Shown one piece after another: positions 44,140-56,160 of a DNA stretch of 64,000 nt. Made by a program: the position numbers and the translations under genes. Position 1 is the stretch's first letter. Every line of letters starts with the position of its first letter. This DNA is from Salvator merianae (lineage: Eukaryota > Chordata > Lepidosauria > Squamata > Teiidae): assembly GCA_003586115.2 (NCBI GenBank), contig QVOM02000074.1:2770446-2834445 (forward strand), written 5' to 3'. Under the pieces are notes generated by a model. The model was not told the origin of the DNA and ran no database searches. It worked only from the letters and a program-made list of their open reading frames with translations.

Positions 44140-44842
44140 AAGTATCATTATGCGTCTTCATAAATCTATGGTGAGGCCACATTTAGAATATTGTGTACAA
44201 TTCTGGTCACCACACCTAAGAAAGGATATTATGGAACTGGAAAAAGTGCAGAAAAGTGCAACCAGAATGATTTAAGGGGCTAGAATACCTCCCTTATGAA
44301 ACCAGGCTGCAACGTCTAGGCCTCTTCAGCATTGAAAGGCAGTGTTTAAGAGGTGACCGGACTGAAGTAATAAAATCATGTGTGATGTGGAAAAGGGGAT
44401 AGAGAAAAATTGTTTTCTCTATTGCACAACATTAGAACCAGAGGACACTCTACAAGCTGGTGGGCAGGAGAATTAGGAACGACAAGGGGCAATATTCTTC
44501 TTTTTCACCCAGAGAGTCATTTGTCTATGGAATTTACTACCAGAAGAGGTGGTGACAGCGATCAGCTTGGATTGCCTTCAGAAAGGATTCGACAAATTCA
44601 TGGAGATCAGGTGTATCAACGGCTACTAGAATGGATGCTAAGTACTACCTCCAGGTTGGAGGCATGCAAGATGCCTCTAAAGGCCATTTTCAGGAAGTCA
44701 AGAGCAGGTAAAGATTTTGTCTTTGTCTTCTGCTTGAGAATGCCCAGAAGCAATTGGTGGGCCACTATGACAGACAGGATGCTGGACTAGATGGGCTATG
44801 GCCCAATCCAGCAGGGCTCCTCTTATGTTCTTATGTAAATAT
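44140..44842 (+). mobile_element. CR1-group LINE 3' fragment (TTCTTATG tail type)
   Basis: Starts at the CR1 block [23 protein letters not shown], runs through decayed MCDVEKG...KIVFSI and NIRTRGH, and ends with GCTGGACTAGATGGGC and TTCTTATGTTCTTATG. That tail differs from the ATTCTATGA-type tail at 1-300 and 41.06 kb, so this is a separate CR1/L3-type subfamily. Many frameshifts. Confidence 0.82.
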
Positions 44843-46879
44843 GAACAATTTATTTATTTTGTTCAAGAATAAATGCTTCCAGGCAAAAAGAGAGAGCTAC
44901 AGTTTTGAAAACTGATACAAAACTAAATTGCATGAGGATAGCTGTCAGGTTTGAAATAATATTCTTGCATGTTCCAGAATAGATGACCAATCAGTCTGCA
45001 TAATCCTTCATTATTTAAAATGAGAAACAAATAAAAATTCTTATTAAATGCAACTATTAACTGAACAAGGTTACAAATGTTTACTGATTTTTAAACTTTT
45101 ACCATTTGGGTTATTTTACATTTCAACAGATCCATTAGTGAAAGCTAAATATTCTGAAATTAATTGGTAAAGCTAAAAAGCTATATTAAGTATATAATCA
45201 TTTTATTTTAATCATATTCTAGCCAAGGGCAATTACAATGCTACTCATGTAAACGTCAACAAGAAATATTTCTAAACCATCTTGCAGAGTATTCTAAATA
45301 TAGTCATCTGTAAGATATGGTAGTTCCATTTCTGGAAACCACATTATGCCAGTCATGTAGGAGAGCGGAAAAATCACCAACAAGCATAACTGCCAGTTTT
45401 ACCATTATTCTCAATTATTTGGATAACTCAGTGCAGTATCAGGTCATGTGAAGAAAGCTGAAATTTCTTCACCATCTGTAAGCAGAAGTGCACTAAATGA
45501 AAATATTGGTAACACTGCATTATACCACATTTCTGTATCACCTGAAGTTAACTGTTCTGCTGCCCAACTGGTCCAACTAATGCTGCCCACTCAGAATCTA
45601 GAGAGCCTTTGTCAGTCACAGATGGCAGCAAAGGCGTTTCCATAGTTGAAAGACATGCAGCTGTCTGTCATGCAGCAAAAAGCTGTGACTAAAGGCTAAA
45701 ATGAGATGATCTTGAGGTACAAGTATACAAATAATTGCGCTTTTAAGAAAACAACAAAATCATGTTTCAGCCAAGTTGGAATTTTAGTGAAGAGAGCCCT
45801 AAATAGGATAAATAAAAGCAAGATGTTTAGTTTTCTGAAGTTTTTCTACTCTTATTGCAACACGCTACATGAACTTTCAGATATTAGCCAAACTAGAATT
45901 TCCTTTGGAAAATTCTTCTAAAAAATATTAAAGATGGAAACAAAAGTCTTAAATGAATTATACTACAGAAAACATTATTCTATATACATACCAAGGACTT
46001 TTAACCCATGTTTACTGACCCAATTATGCATCATCCTCATCTCAATTTAGCCAATTTGAAAACCAAAGAAATTATCAAAAGCTGGTATGTGTGCACTTAT
46101 GTAAAAAAAACAAGAACAGGAAAATGGGAGGAGGCTCAAAGAGCTGATCTGCAGAACTTCAGAACTGCACTTTCATAGTAGCAATTAATTATCAATTGAA
46201 AAACTAAAAAAACCAAAGCTGCATTCCCTATGCCTGGCAAAATGCATTTCAATTTTCTATTTCCAAAGTCACACCTTTTCTGGCAAGAAAGAAAATAAGT
46301 TCCTCCAATTGATTTAAACTGCTTCTCAATAAACAACAACACCGAGCTAAAGGGGCAACTATCACCACTAGCCCATTATCAAATGTATAAGCCTTTTTAG
46401 AAGTTTACATTACACAGTAATTTTGATAACTGTGGTTTAGTCCACATTTCATGCTAAAGGAAAGATTGTGATCTGAGCCAGTTCATTTCTGGGGTCATCC
46501 AATTTTGTTAGGGGTCCAAATTTAAATCCCAATTAGTAAAAATAAAAATAATACTCTTCATTTTAGTATTACGGGGAGTGGTGAGAGCATCACAAGTGGC
46601 CCTAGTCACCAGCACACTGCCAAAAGTAGACTTATCTTATCTGGTTCTACCCACCAGGTCCTGAGGCGTGGAAGGCACAAGTGTGAGTGAAAAACATAGC
46701 AGAAAAAACTTTTTTAAAAAGTTTAACTACCTTATTTAGAAACAAAAAGCATTTTAATTTCAAACAGTGCACAAATGGTAGGGCACAAACAGTTGAACTG
46801 AATAATAATTAGTTGACTGAATAATAAAATGAGCAGAGTTTGGGCATGTTTCAGTTCTGTAGTCCACAGCTTTCTACTA
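44843..46879. other. Intron, no element recognised
   Basis: Small frames (45448..45645, 45706..45921, 46136..46342) show no domain. AT-rich. Confidence 0.4.
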
Positions 46880-47180
46880 CAGCATCCCTCTTCCTTCTCC
46901 TGCTCCTACACAGTTTTACTCCAGTTTCTTTCTAGATAATCCTTTTCCTCCAAGCAGGGCTGCAGTTGGATTGTCATCACTTTCTCCAATATCTTACCCC
47001 AAAAGGGAGTATTAGCCACTGGGTGGTAGTTATTTAATACCTCTGGATCCAGGAAGGTTCTCTTATGGAGGGGTGGTACTATAGCTTCTTTTAGAGCCAC
47101 TAGCACCTATCCTACCTGAAGGAGGCATTTATCACTTCCTGGACCCACCCAATAATACCCCCTCGGCTAGCTTTTATTAG
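46880..47180 (-). mobile_element. L2-like LINE RT fragment (minus strand)
   Basis: The minus strand encodes AIVPPLHKRTFLDPEVLNNYHPVANTPFWGKILEKV, the region just before the RT catalytic core in L2-like LINEs, then LEEKDYLERNW. A 66-codon frame remains open. Neither end of the LINE is attached. Confidence 0.7.
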
Positions 47181-49705
47181 CCATGAAGGACAGGGATCAA
47201 GGAGACAAGTACTCGGCTGGACCCCTGCAAGCAGCTTGTCCACTTTCTCAGACTGCAACAACTGAACCTAATCCAATATAATAGGACCAGATGGTGCTCT
47301 GGACATCTTCACCAACCACTTCCAACCACCAAATCACAATCAAATTTTCACATGGCAACAGAACCATCAGAGAGTTGTTAACCCTGCTCTCAGAAGAAGG
47401 AATTCAATAAGCAGAGTACAACTGAAGCACAGCTCACAAGTTGAGGCAGAAAAGGTAAACAGTAACACAGTTTAAAACTTTCATATCGCAACTTAATCAT
47501 GTGCTTATGTGCTCTACTCCAGAAACTGATTTGAACCATTAACATTCAGGATTTCCATCATATACTTGCCCCACTCCTATTCTGTGGTACATATCTGTGA
47601 GCCTTACCAGATGCAATAGCCATGAAGGCCCTCTCCCAGGTATACACATGGCAAATCATGCTTCCTGCTAAAACCATGAAGACTGTTACACCTGAGACAT
47701 TGTCAACTTGGCGTAGGGCAAGCATTTTGACTGATGTGCAGATATCAAGTCACATGTGGTTTCATATATTAAGATCTTAAACTGAACCTGGCATGGTAAA
47801 GCATGCTAGTGCACATCCCTCAAATGTTAAGAAACAGCCTATTAAATATCTATTAATCTTACAGCAATGTTTTCCACCAGTGTCAAGTACTAGATTTTCT
47901 TTAAGGATAGTCCCATGCAGAGTGCATCACAGTACTGTCATAAAGTTTTCTGCAATGTAGCTTGTTCATGCACAGTCAATAAAATATGCTTTCTCTTCCT
48001 TAAAATAGCCCCTCGATTTGCTCTTACAAAAAAAAGAAAAACCTTTACAACTGAGGAGCATGACAAATTTGGGGGGCTCTAGCTCAAACTCTACAGAACT
48101 TTGGCCCTGGTAGCCTACCTGGCAAGGCAGCTGCTACTTATTTAGTGCTTATTCTATTTAAAATAATTCAGGACTGGACAATTAAAAAGAAGAATTTGCT
48201 TCACTGTCTGTAGCATTGTGAGCAACATTTTAGGTGAAAAGGAAAATAACAGACAAAGCCTGTAGGTAGAAGGATAGGAGTAAGGACTACATAATTATGA
48301 TGGATTTAAGACAGAAAAATCTTCAAATCTGTTATCTGCTGGAATGCCAAGTAAAGGAATCTTTGGTGGATCTATTACACAGATAATAGAATGACTTGAA
48401 TGTTTACCAGTTCCCAACTACACCTTGTGATAACTGAACCAGCAAATAGTAGAAAGTATCCTCCTCCTTCCAAGAAGTCATGTATTATTTCAGAAGTCCA
48501 CCTCCAAAGTACCATAATGAGAGACCCTTGGCAAAAAAAAATCCATACCTGAGCAGAAGAGAGACGTATCAACCTGCAAAAATACATTCTGCCCTGGTAT
48601 CTTCCTTATGTCATGATACTGGGGGTGGGTGGAGAGAAGATTTTATTCTGAGCTGAAACCATGTCTGCAGCATTTTGTTTTCTTCCATTGCTGACTCTGT
48701 GAACCACCAATTGAGTTCATTGCTTTGATTCAGGGCATCTTTGACATATCCTGTTTTGCTTTAGAGTACCTCAAATCTATACCAAAAGCCCACTAATAAA
48801 TAGTAAGTATGCATATATACAAAAAACTTAAGACGTTTTGGAATGAACTATGATAGATTTCAGAATAAAAGATCTGGTTAAATAAACAAATCCTTTATGT
48901 TACTTTTAATGATTTTTTTAAAAAATGTGCTATGATACAAATACTATCATTTCAAGAGTTATATTTACTTTTCTTCACCGTTGCTAATTATCAAGGATAA
49001 AAATTAAACAGTAGCAGCATAAAAGATAGAAATTAAATCAATAAGGTTTAACACAAGATGGAAAAAATGCCCAAACATTTCCTAGGTTAAAAAAAAAAGA
49101 AAAAAGAATTGCCCTCTCATAAGTGTTCGTGTTTTCCCTGAAGTTACTGAACATCGTTCTTTGATGGGAAAAAAATATAAAATAAGATATTGTGAAGCCA
49201 CTTTTAATAGCTGCAACATTAACAGCCCTAGTGCAAAATACTCCTATATGAACATTGAACTGATTTTTTATCATACTAAAAAGCACCTCTATAGAAAATC
49301 TGACTATTTTGGACACATTTAATGTTTATGAAAAAAGTGAGCTGATCCCATGCTCACGATGTGCAAAAATAGATCATGTGGAACAGGATGAAAGACAATA
49401 TATAAATAGAAATGTAATATTTCCAACAAAACATATATTTCTGGTTCTCTTGATTAAATCCAGGACTGCTAAGACAGCATTCTCAAAAATGTTCCCTCTT
49501 CTAAGCACAGAACTATCTAAATAAATGCATCCAAGTGGCCAAAAGATCTGGATGCTCAACTTTTAAAGTTATCAAGCATCAACACTTAGGAACAAGTTTT
49601 ATTTGTGCAAAATCGAAGCTCCACTTAAACTGAAATGGAATCAGGCTACAGGCAGTTAAAAGCCAAAGGTCAAATTACAACTTTTCAGTCTCTAAAAAGA
49701 ACTTC
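47181..49705. other. Intron, no element recognised
   Basis: No coding or mobile-element signal could be supported. Poly-A and poly-T runs near 48029, 48533 and 49089 might mark old retrotransposon tails. Confidence 0.4.
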
Positions 49706-49708
49706 TAA

Positions 49709-50548
49709 GGGTGTGATCAGACGGGCTATTCTGGTCGGCTTTCGGTCGCATGGAAGCTGCAGCATCCACAAAGCTTGCTGAAAAAAACGCCTCTGTGCCT
49801 CTCTGAGGCTGTCTAGGTCGCCTCGTCCATAATCGTCTTTTCTGTGCTTTCGGGGCGCCTTTGGAAGCTCTTCAACCAATCAGAGCCTTGCAGGAATCCG
49901 CAGGACAACAGCACAAGAAGGGAGGGGGCAAGAGAGCTCTTACCGGCAGGGGAAACTTTTCAAATTCCCTGCCTTCTGTAGATTAAAAAAGACATCAGTA
50001 GCATCAGGACTGGGAGAAAGCCCCTAGCTACTAAAGTCCAGCGTGCTTTTTTAACTACAGAAGGCAAGGGGGGTGAAAAGTTTCTCCCTCCCCTTTTCTC
50101 CCCATGCCAGCAAATCTCTCACTCTGCTCAGTTCAACTGAGGCATCCACTTCCTGCCTGTCTGCAGAAGCAGAGGTTTTAAAAAAGGTTTTAAAAGGTTT
50201 AAAGGTTTAAAAGTTCCATACAAGCCCTTGGAAAAGGTTTTCCCTTTTCCAAAGAAAACGTCTCCCTCGTGAATGGGAGAAAAAGGGATCCAGTAAAACG
50301 GAGAAAGTGAATGGGAGAAAAAGAGAAAACAGTGAACTGGCAGGTAAGGAGTTAATGACTTGGGGAACTGCTTAGCAGAGGGGCGGGGAGTGGCCAATCA
50401 GTGAGCAGCTCCCTTTGCAGCTCTGATGTTAGATCTGTGAAGCGCCTCATCAGTAAGCGTATGTGGAAGGCTTTTTTCCTGTGCGCCCAAGGAATTATCC
50501 GTTCCTCTCATCCAGGCGATTTTAAAAATCGCTAGTCTGAACACAGCC
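49709..50548. mobile_element. Harbinger-like MITE with TAA duplication
   Basis: The termini are inverted: GGGTGTGATCAGACGGGC on the left and GGCTGTGTTCAGACTAGC read from the right. TAA flanks both sides (49706-49708 and 50549-50551), the TWA duplication typical of PIF/Harbinger. The 840-bp interior is GC-richer than the flanks and has no transposase. It contains an internal inverted repeat (about 49949-49987 with 50045-50082, sharing AAACTTTTCA, GCCTTCTGTAG and TTAAAAAAG). The internal frames at 50128..50397 and 49685..49879 are taken as chance. Confidence 0.78.
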
Positions 50549-50551
50549 TAA

Positions 50552-52621
50552 TTCAGAAAGAAGGCAGATGGAGGTGAAGGCACATAAGGGAAAAGGGGTT
50601 GCACCAAACACACGCAGAGGATGTCATGATATATTGTTGCCTAGATACTAACGATGCACTGTGGGCCTAACAAAAATATATTTAAATGAATAGATTCAGA
50701 GGATGAAGTTTCTTCCTTTATTAAAATGCCCTTAAACTAGCACCCAATATGGAGAGCAGGTGTTGGACCCTCCTCATATACAAACAGAACCTGATGAAGT
50801 AAACGCTTTACCTGGACCCAATAGTATTCATTGTTACTTACTGCTTCCTCAGAGGAAGAGCCACTTGATCCTAGGTGAATATAAGACAGAGAGGTATTGG
50901 CTGGCTCTGCAGGTATACTTATCTCCTGGGAACAATGCAATGAAGTGAAAGCCAAGTAGCTGGTTTCCTCCAAGTTTAAAAGAAACTGTTTCATACGTGC
51001 TAATGTGCCCACAAACAAGCACAAGGGAATGTCAAGGCCAGTAGCTGCACTGGCAATGACCACTAACTAGGGACCACTGAGGCAGTCTGTCCTGTGTGTC
51101 ATTGCAGGGGACAGCAAGACAAAACAGAAAATGCAAGAGGAGCACACACAAGGGAATTGCTATGGATAGTAATAGCAGACTCTAGAAAAATAGTCTGGCA
51201 TTGGAACCATATTGCTATCCTTACCAGTGTTTAGATGATGAGATGTAATGATAAATGACAAGCAATATTAATTACAGTGCTATCAAATCAATGTTCACGG
51301 GTGGAAAATTGCCAAAGAAGCTCAACATAGCCACATTTTTCTTCAAAAAAAGGTAGCTTCTCAAAAATCTGGGCATTAGTTAAATAGAAGCTGAAAGACA
51401 ATACTGAGGACCAAATCTCTCTAAATGAGTTGGAGACTATTTAAAACCACAATAAAAGGAGCTCAGCTAGAATGTATACCACAGTTTAGTAAAGGCACCA
51501 TCAAGTCCTGAAGGATGCGGGTGTGGTTAGCAAGCAGAATCAAGGAAGTTATAAAAAGGCAAGAAGGATTTCTTCAGAAAATGGAAAAAAGCAAAACACA
51601 ATTTTGGCAAAATAAACGTATACCAACAATGAGGGAACCACATCATAAACAAAATAAAAATACAAGAATATTGCTAAAACACTAAAATCAACAATAAACA
51701 TTTCTAAATATATTTCAAAGAAGAAAAAACAGCCAAGAAGGTGGTAAGATCATTAAACTGATAATACAAGGGAGTGGAAGGAATACTAAAGGTATACAAA
51801 TTTTACATAAAAATTGGGGATGAATTATTTCCATCTGTCACTACATGCAGAAGAGGTTCCCAGTTTCAGTTCTGAAAACAAGACCAACAAGAGACTAAGG
51901 AACAGTCTTAAGATTTTTGCAGAAACAGGAGCCCCCTCCTACAAGAAGGGGCACTACTGGAAAGATGCATTTAATATTCCTGTGCATGCTGTCCAGAAAC
52001 AATAATATATGAGCCAACTGTTACCAGAATGTAATACGCTTGCATCAAACTTTTCTTCAGCATGTCCAAACCAGGTAGGGAGCCTATGGACTATTGGGTG
52101 CTTCCCTCAACAGGTTCAGTTTCTCCATGAGAGCCAGAAGTAGATAAAATGCAGGGGAACCCCAAGGAAATTAGGCTGGAAACTCATCTCCATAATTTCC
52201 ACTCTTGCTCCTCCATGGGTGAAGCCACAAATGCAACATCAATACGCAGATGCAAAAAGACTTAACATGCCTGCTCAGTGATGTCCTTACCATCTCTCCT
52301 CTTTTCAAACATGGCGAACAAATGTTCAGTAAAAGCCTTTTGTAACTAGACCCAAGACCAGGCTTTATAAGTGCAAATCAACAGTTTAGGTTATGCCTGA
52401 AAATTATTACCCTAATTATTATCCTAAATATATTTTGAACTGCTCTATTTTGGACTAATAATTAGATTTCTTCATGGCTCAGACTGGCAGCAAGGAAGAC
52501 CAATTAACATACAGAATTCCCGGGTTCTAAACCTCATTTCATTGGTGCTAAGTGGTGAGAAGTTCACCAAAACCTTCCCTTAAGCCTGATGCTGAGAGCA
52601 TTGTAATCTACTCATTAGCTT
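50552..52621. other. Intron; one 108-codon minus frame of unknown origin
   Basis: A minus-strand frame at 50737..51063 is open for 108 codons but shows no splice sites or domain I recognise. The rest is AT-rich intron. Confidence 0.35.
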
Positions 52622-53100
52622 GTGTTAAGTGTTTCTAGGCTTGTACTTTAACTTTTTGTCTCTGTAAGCAAGAGAAGACCCTGGGAAAGGTATAATTCTT
52701 ACAGCACCCTGCTTTCATCCCATTTCCTTCGGAATGTTTTCACTTCACATTAACTTCTCCCCACCCACCACAACTTTCTCCTATTCCTTATTTTGGTCTG
52801 TGTCCTGTCTTAAGCCTGAGAGACCACAGGAACTTTTACTTTTACTTTGTGTCTTTTTGCCACAGTTGCAGTGAAAATCTTCTCTCTTGCTTAGTTATTT
52901 TGGAAATCTCGTTCTTCAGGTTGGTCTACTGTTTGACTAATTCACCTAACTTTGAAGTTATTTACTATTTGACTGTTGCCACTTGCTGTGTAATAAAGTT
53001 ATTTCCTGTGTGCCTTTTAAACTTTAATAAAGAAAACTTCGTATCAAGATCAACCAGGTTATTTTCCCTCCTCTGGAATTGGCTCTAAACTGTTATCAGC
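52622..53100 (+). repeat. Candidate solo LTR
   Basis: A stretch beginning TGTTAAGTGTTT and ending TGTTATCA has two AATAAA signals (near 52991 and 53026) and a pyrimidine-rich middle, as in LTRs. I see no target duplication and no second copy, so this is weak. Confidence 0.25.
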
Positions 53101-54224
53101 CAAACTAAGCCATCAGTCTTTTAAAAATCCCACTTGAGGGGACACTTCTAAATCATGTCTAGACCAGTTTCCATAATACTTTTTGTAATAATCCAGCCTA
53201 GAAAAAACAAATAGATGGAAAATTGGAGTTAAATTTGTCTCTTCTAACAGAAACCACAAATTAGTGAAACCATCAGCAGCTACAGAGTGAGACAGGAAAA
53301 CTACTGGTTCAGATAAAATATTTTTCCCAATCCACACCAATAGGCTGCATGATTGTTACTTAAGGAGCAGCATGATGCTGTTCAGAATCAGTTGTACAAT
53401 ATTTACTACATTAACAAACTTCCTCTCACTTTACCTGGGTAAAGTCTCACTTCACTCAGCCCTGGTCATTCATAAATTAGTAGTCACATACGCCAATATC
53501 ACTTTCATTGATTCCCTGAGATTGATGATGGAAATGAGAGAAAGAACAGTATGGAATTTACAGTAATGACACTTCAACCTGTAACGAACAACCTGCAACA
53601 TGTTGTTGTTTTTTAAAAATTAATTTTTTTGCAAAAATGAGAAAAAATACAGAACAAAACAGAACAAAAAAAAATTCCAATACTACCCCTCATCCCTTCC
53701 CCCCAGGACACTTGGCTGGCTTGAGATCCATCAACCAAGTTTCTCACATATTTTAAGCCAATAAGCTCTTTACCAGAAAAAGTCATACTTACCAGATGGA
53801 CCCCAGAAGGCAATCTTAGTCAAAGGTGAGATACTCACAAAAATCCACAGAAATCCACAAGAATGAACTCACATCCTTCCACTGTCTTTCATTCTTAAAC
53901 TCTTAAGAATGAAATCAAGATAAACATAGTTTCTAAGGGAGTTTCAATTTCTCCTTAGCAAGGACAATTATGGCAATGGCTACATCAAAACAGGAAAATA
54001 ATAATCCTTAATTCTAAATTGCCTAATAAAATCCTAAGAAGTTATACAATCAGAGAAGAATTAGAGGCTAGCTCCAACATAGCAAATTGGCACTGTTCTC
54101 AAGGCTGAAATTTCTATTGGCCAAGCTCTGCTTTTTCCAAGGGAGTGTTTGCTGATAGCTGAGTTTAATGTTTATTACTGCACTATGTGCACGGCTTTGA
54201 CATTACTGTTGTAAAGACAGTTAC
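53101..54224. other. Intron sequence next to the upstream exon
   Basis: Nothing recognised apart from T-rich and A-rich runs at 53609-53690. Confidence 0.4.
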
Positions 54225-54302
54225 CTTAAATTCTTCCACAATAATAGCCAATGCCTCGTGACCAGCTCTTCTCAAGTCTTCCAACTCAAGTTTATGCTTC
54301 TC
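54225..54302 (-). CDS. CCDC91: Coding exon, probably CCDC91 (coiled coil)
   Basis: On the minus strand an acceptor (TATATCCAACAG) precedes 78 open bases, and a donor (AAG then GTAACT) follows. The 26 residues read EKHKLELEDLRRAGHEALAI then IVEEFK. This is coiled-coil-like and, from memory, similar to the CCDC91 segment just before the part encoded at 17336-17443. Both exons are phase 0, so the joined frame stays open. The polypyrimidine tract is weak. CCDC91 acts with GGA adaptors at the trans-Golgi; that function is family knowledge, not visible here. Confidence 0.75.
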
Positions 54303-55914
54303 CTGTTGGATATAAATAATCATACAGTAATGATAGATTCTGGTTAGCTTTTGATTGTCCAGTCTGCCAAACAGAAACAGATTTTTCCTGTTGTGACACT
54401 TAAAGCATCCTTACAGTATCTGTATCCTATATTCTACTATTGTGCTCATGCATCCATGTTCAGCTGCCGCCTATTTTCTTGTAAATTCTACTGAAAGACC
54501 AACAACTGATTGCTCTTGATAAAATCTTTAAGCTCCTGATAGTGATTAGTTGCCATGGTCTAAGCTTATGGATAACCTGCTTGAGAGCTTTGTCCCACCA
54601 TATGTTCTTTTGACTCTTCCCCTCAAGATTAAAAAAACGCTAACCAAATGGGATTGGTAGGTAGATCCAGAGTATGGTAAATGCTTCTTTGAGAGAGGGA
54701 AAGTGCCAGCTGTACCCTGGTACGTATATTCCTTTCCCCAGTTTCTTGGATATCTACAGGGGTAGGGGTTGAATTTTTTCAATTTCATACTATCTTTGGG
54801 CAGTTTCTCAAACAGGCAGTTCATGGTCACCAACACATCCCTAATATATAGTGGAAGATAAGCAGAAGTAGTTTGAATCGGGTAAGTTAAGATAATTAAA
54901 ATCAACACATACACGGTTTGTATATCCATTAATTGGAGCTCTTTAAGTGCTTATCTGAAGGCATAAAACCTGGGCATAAAGACTGCACAGAATATCTTCA
55001 AGATTCAGTTACATCTCTAACACTCGCATTCCTCTCCTACAATCAGATTTATTGGATCATTTATATCCTAAAGCAAGGTTTATCGGTGACAGGATTCTAA
55101 AAAGTGATATCTATCATGGTCCCTATTATAAAAACAGATTGAAAAATCCTAACCCTGTTCCTTTATAAGATGACGCCCATTCACTTTTTTGGCTGTGTGA
55201 TCATGGCTACAAATACTGTCCATGTTGGCTGAGACTGAAGAGGTTTGGAGCACAATATCTGAGGACTGAAACTTCACTATCACTATTCTGAAAGGCTCCA
55301 TGGAGACACTAGATATACAACTGAGGAAGCTCACTTCCACTTTCACGTTCCAATTTTGAAGTAGCTTAATTAAATTCCCTTCCCCCCCAAAAAACAAACC
55401 TAGTTGTTATTTGTATATGATAGTTCAGGACTTTACAAGGTACTTATGAAGTCTCTTAAGCTCCTGGCCTTCTCTTTCACATTGAAAAACAATTGCTTTT
55501 CTAACCATAAAAAAGTATTTACAATTGAAGGTTAACATTGTAAGAGCTTTCAGGATTAAGGGGGGGAAATCCTCAAAAATAGTTCAACTGCTGTTCACAG
55601 CATCCATAGATCAAATGGCAACAACTATTTAAGACATACTGCAGCCTGAAGTCTCGTACTCAGTTCTGGCTAAAGAAGGCTTAAATAGGGATGTCTACAG
55701 TTCCTTTTCTATTCCATTCCATTATTACAACACTCCAGTCATCCAGGCTGTCAATAATCCCAGTTTCCCTCCTTCTTTGACAAACAAACATATTTTCCTA
55801 CTGCTATACCTGTGAGACTTAAGTATGCTTTCTATCTCAGCTGAAAGTTGAATATGTTGAAGCATAAAAATACTTAGGATTTCTTTCCAAAACTCTGGAG
55901 CATTGCAGATCTTT
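54303..55914. other. Intron upstream of the exon; one 127-codon minus frame
   Basis: The minus-strand frame 54546..54929 starts with a hydrophobic stretch resembling a signal peptide and then a Lys/Pro/Tyr-rich part. No family is recognised and it sits inside an intron, so I do not call a gene. No other signal is seen. Confidence 0.35.
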
Positions 55915-56160
55915 CACACGTTCTGGGGGCAGCCCAAGAAGCACCCAGGTACTGCCTCTGGGTTGGAGAGGCAGGCAGGATGCCTCTAAAAGCCATTTGT
56001 AAGGAATCGAGAGTAGGTGAAGGTTTCACTTCTGCTTCTGCTTCTGTTTCTGCCTCTGCTGGAGAATGCCCAGAAACAATTGATGGGCCACTATGTTAAA
56101 CAGAATGCTGAATGAATGGGCTGTGGCCTGATCCAGTAAGGGTTCTCTTATGTTCTTGTT
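55915..56160 (+). mobile_element. CR1-group LINE 3' end (TTCTTATG tail type)
   Basis: The same 3' block as at 44.62-44.84 kb: TGCCTCTAAA(A/G)GCCATTT, GAGAATGCCCAGAA(A/G)CAATTG, GGGCCACTATG, then TTCTCTTATGTTCTTG. An expanded TTCTGC-type hexamer run (56030-56060) lies inside. Confidence 0.82.

Noticed and set aside
52622..53100. Solo LTR as a firm call
   Set aside because: TG...CA ends and two AATAAA signals are weak alone; no target duplication or second copy was found, so it is kept only as a low-confidence feature.
54546..54929. 127-codon minus-strand ORF with a signal-peptide-like start
   Set aside because: It is inside the intron directly upstream of a real exon, with no homology I recognise and no promoter or splice evidence; recorded only as an unassigned signal.
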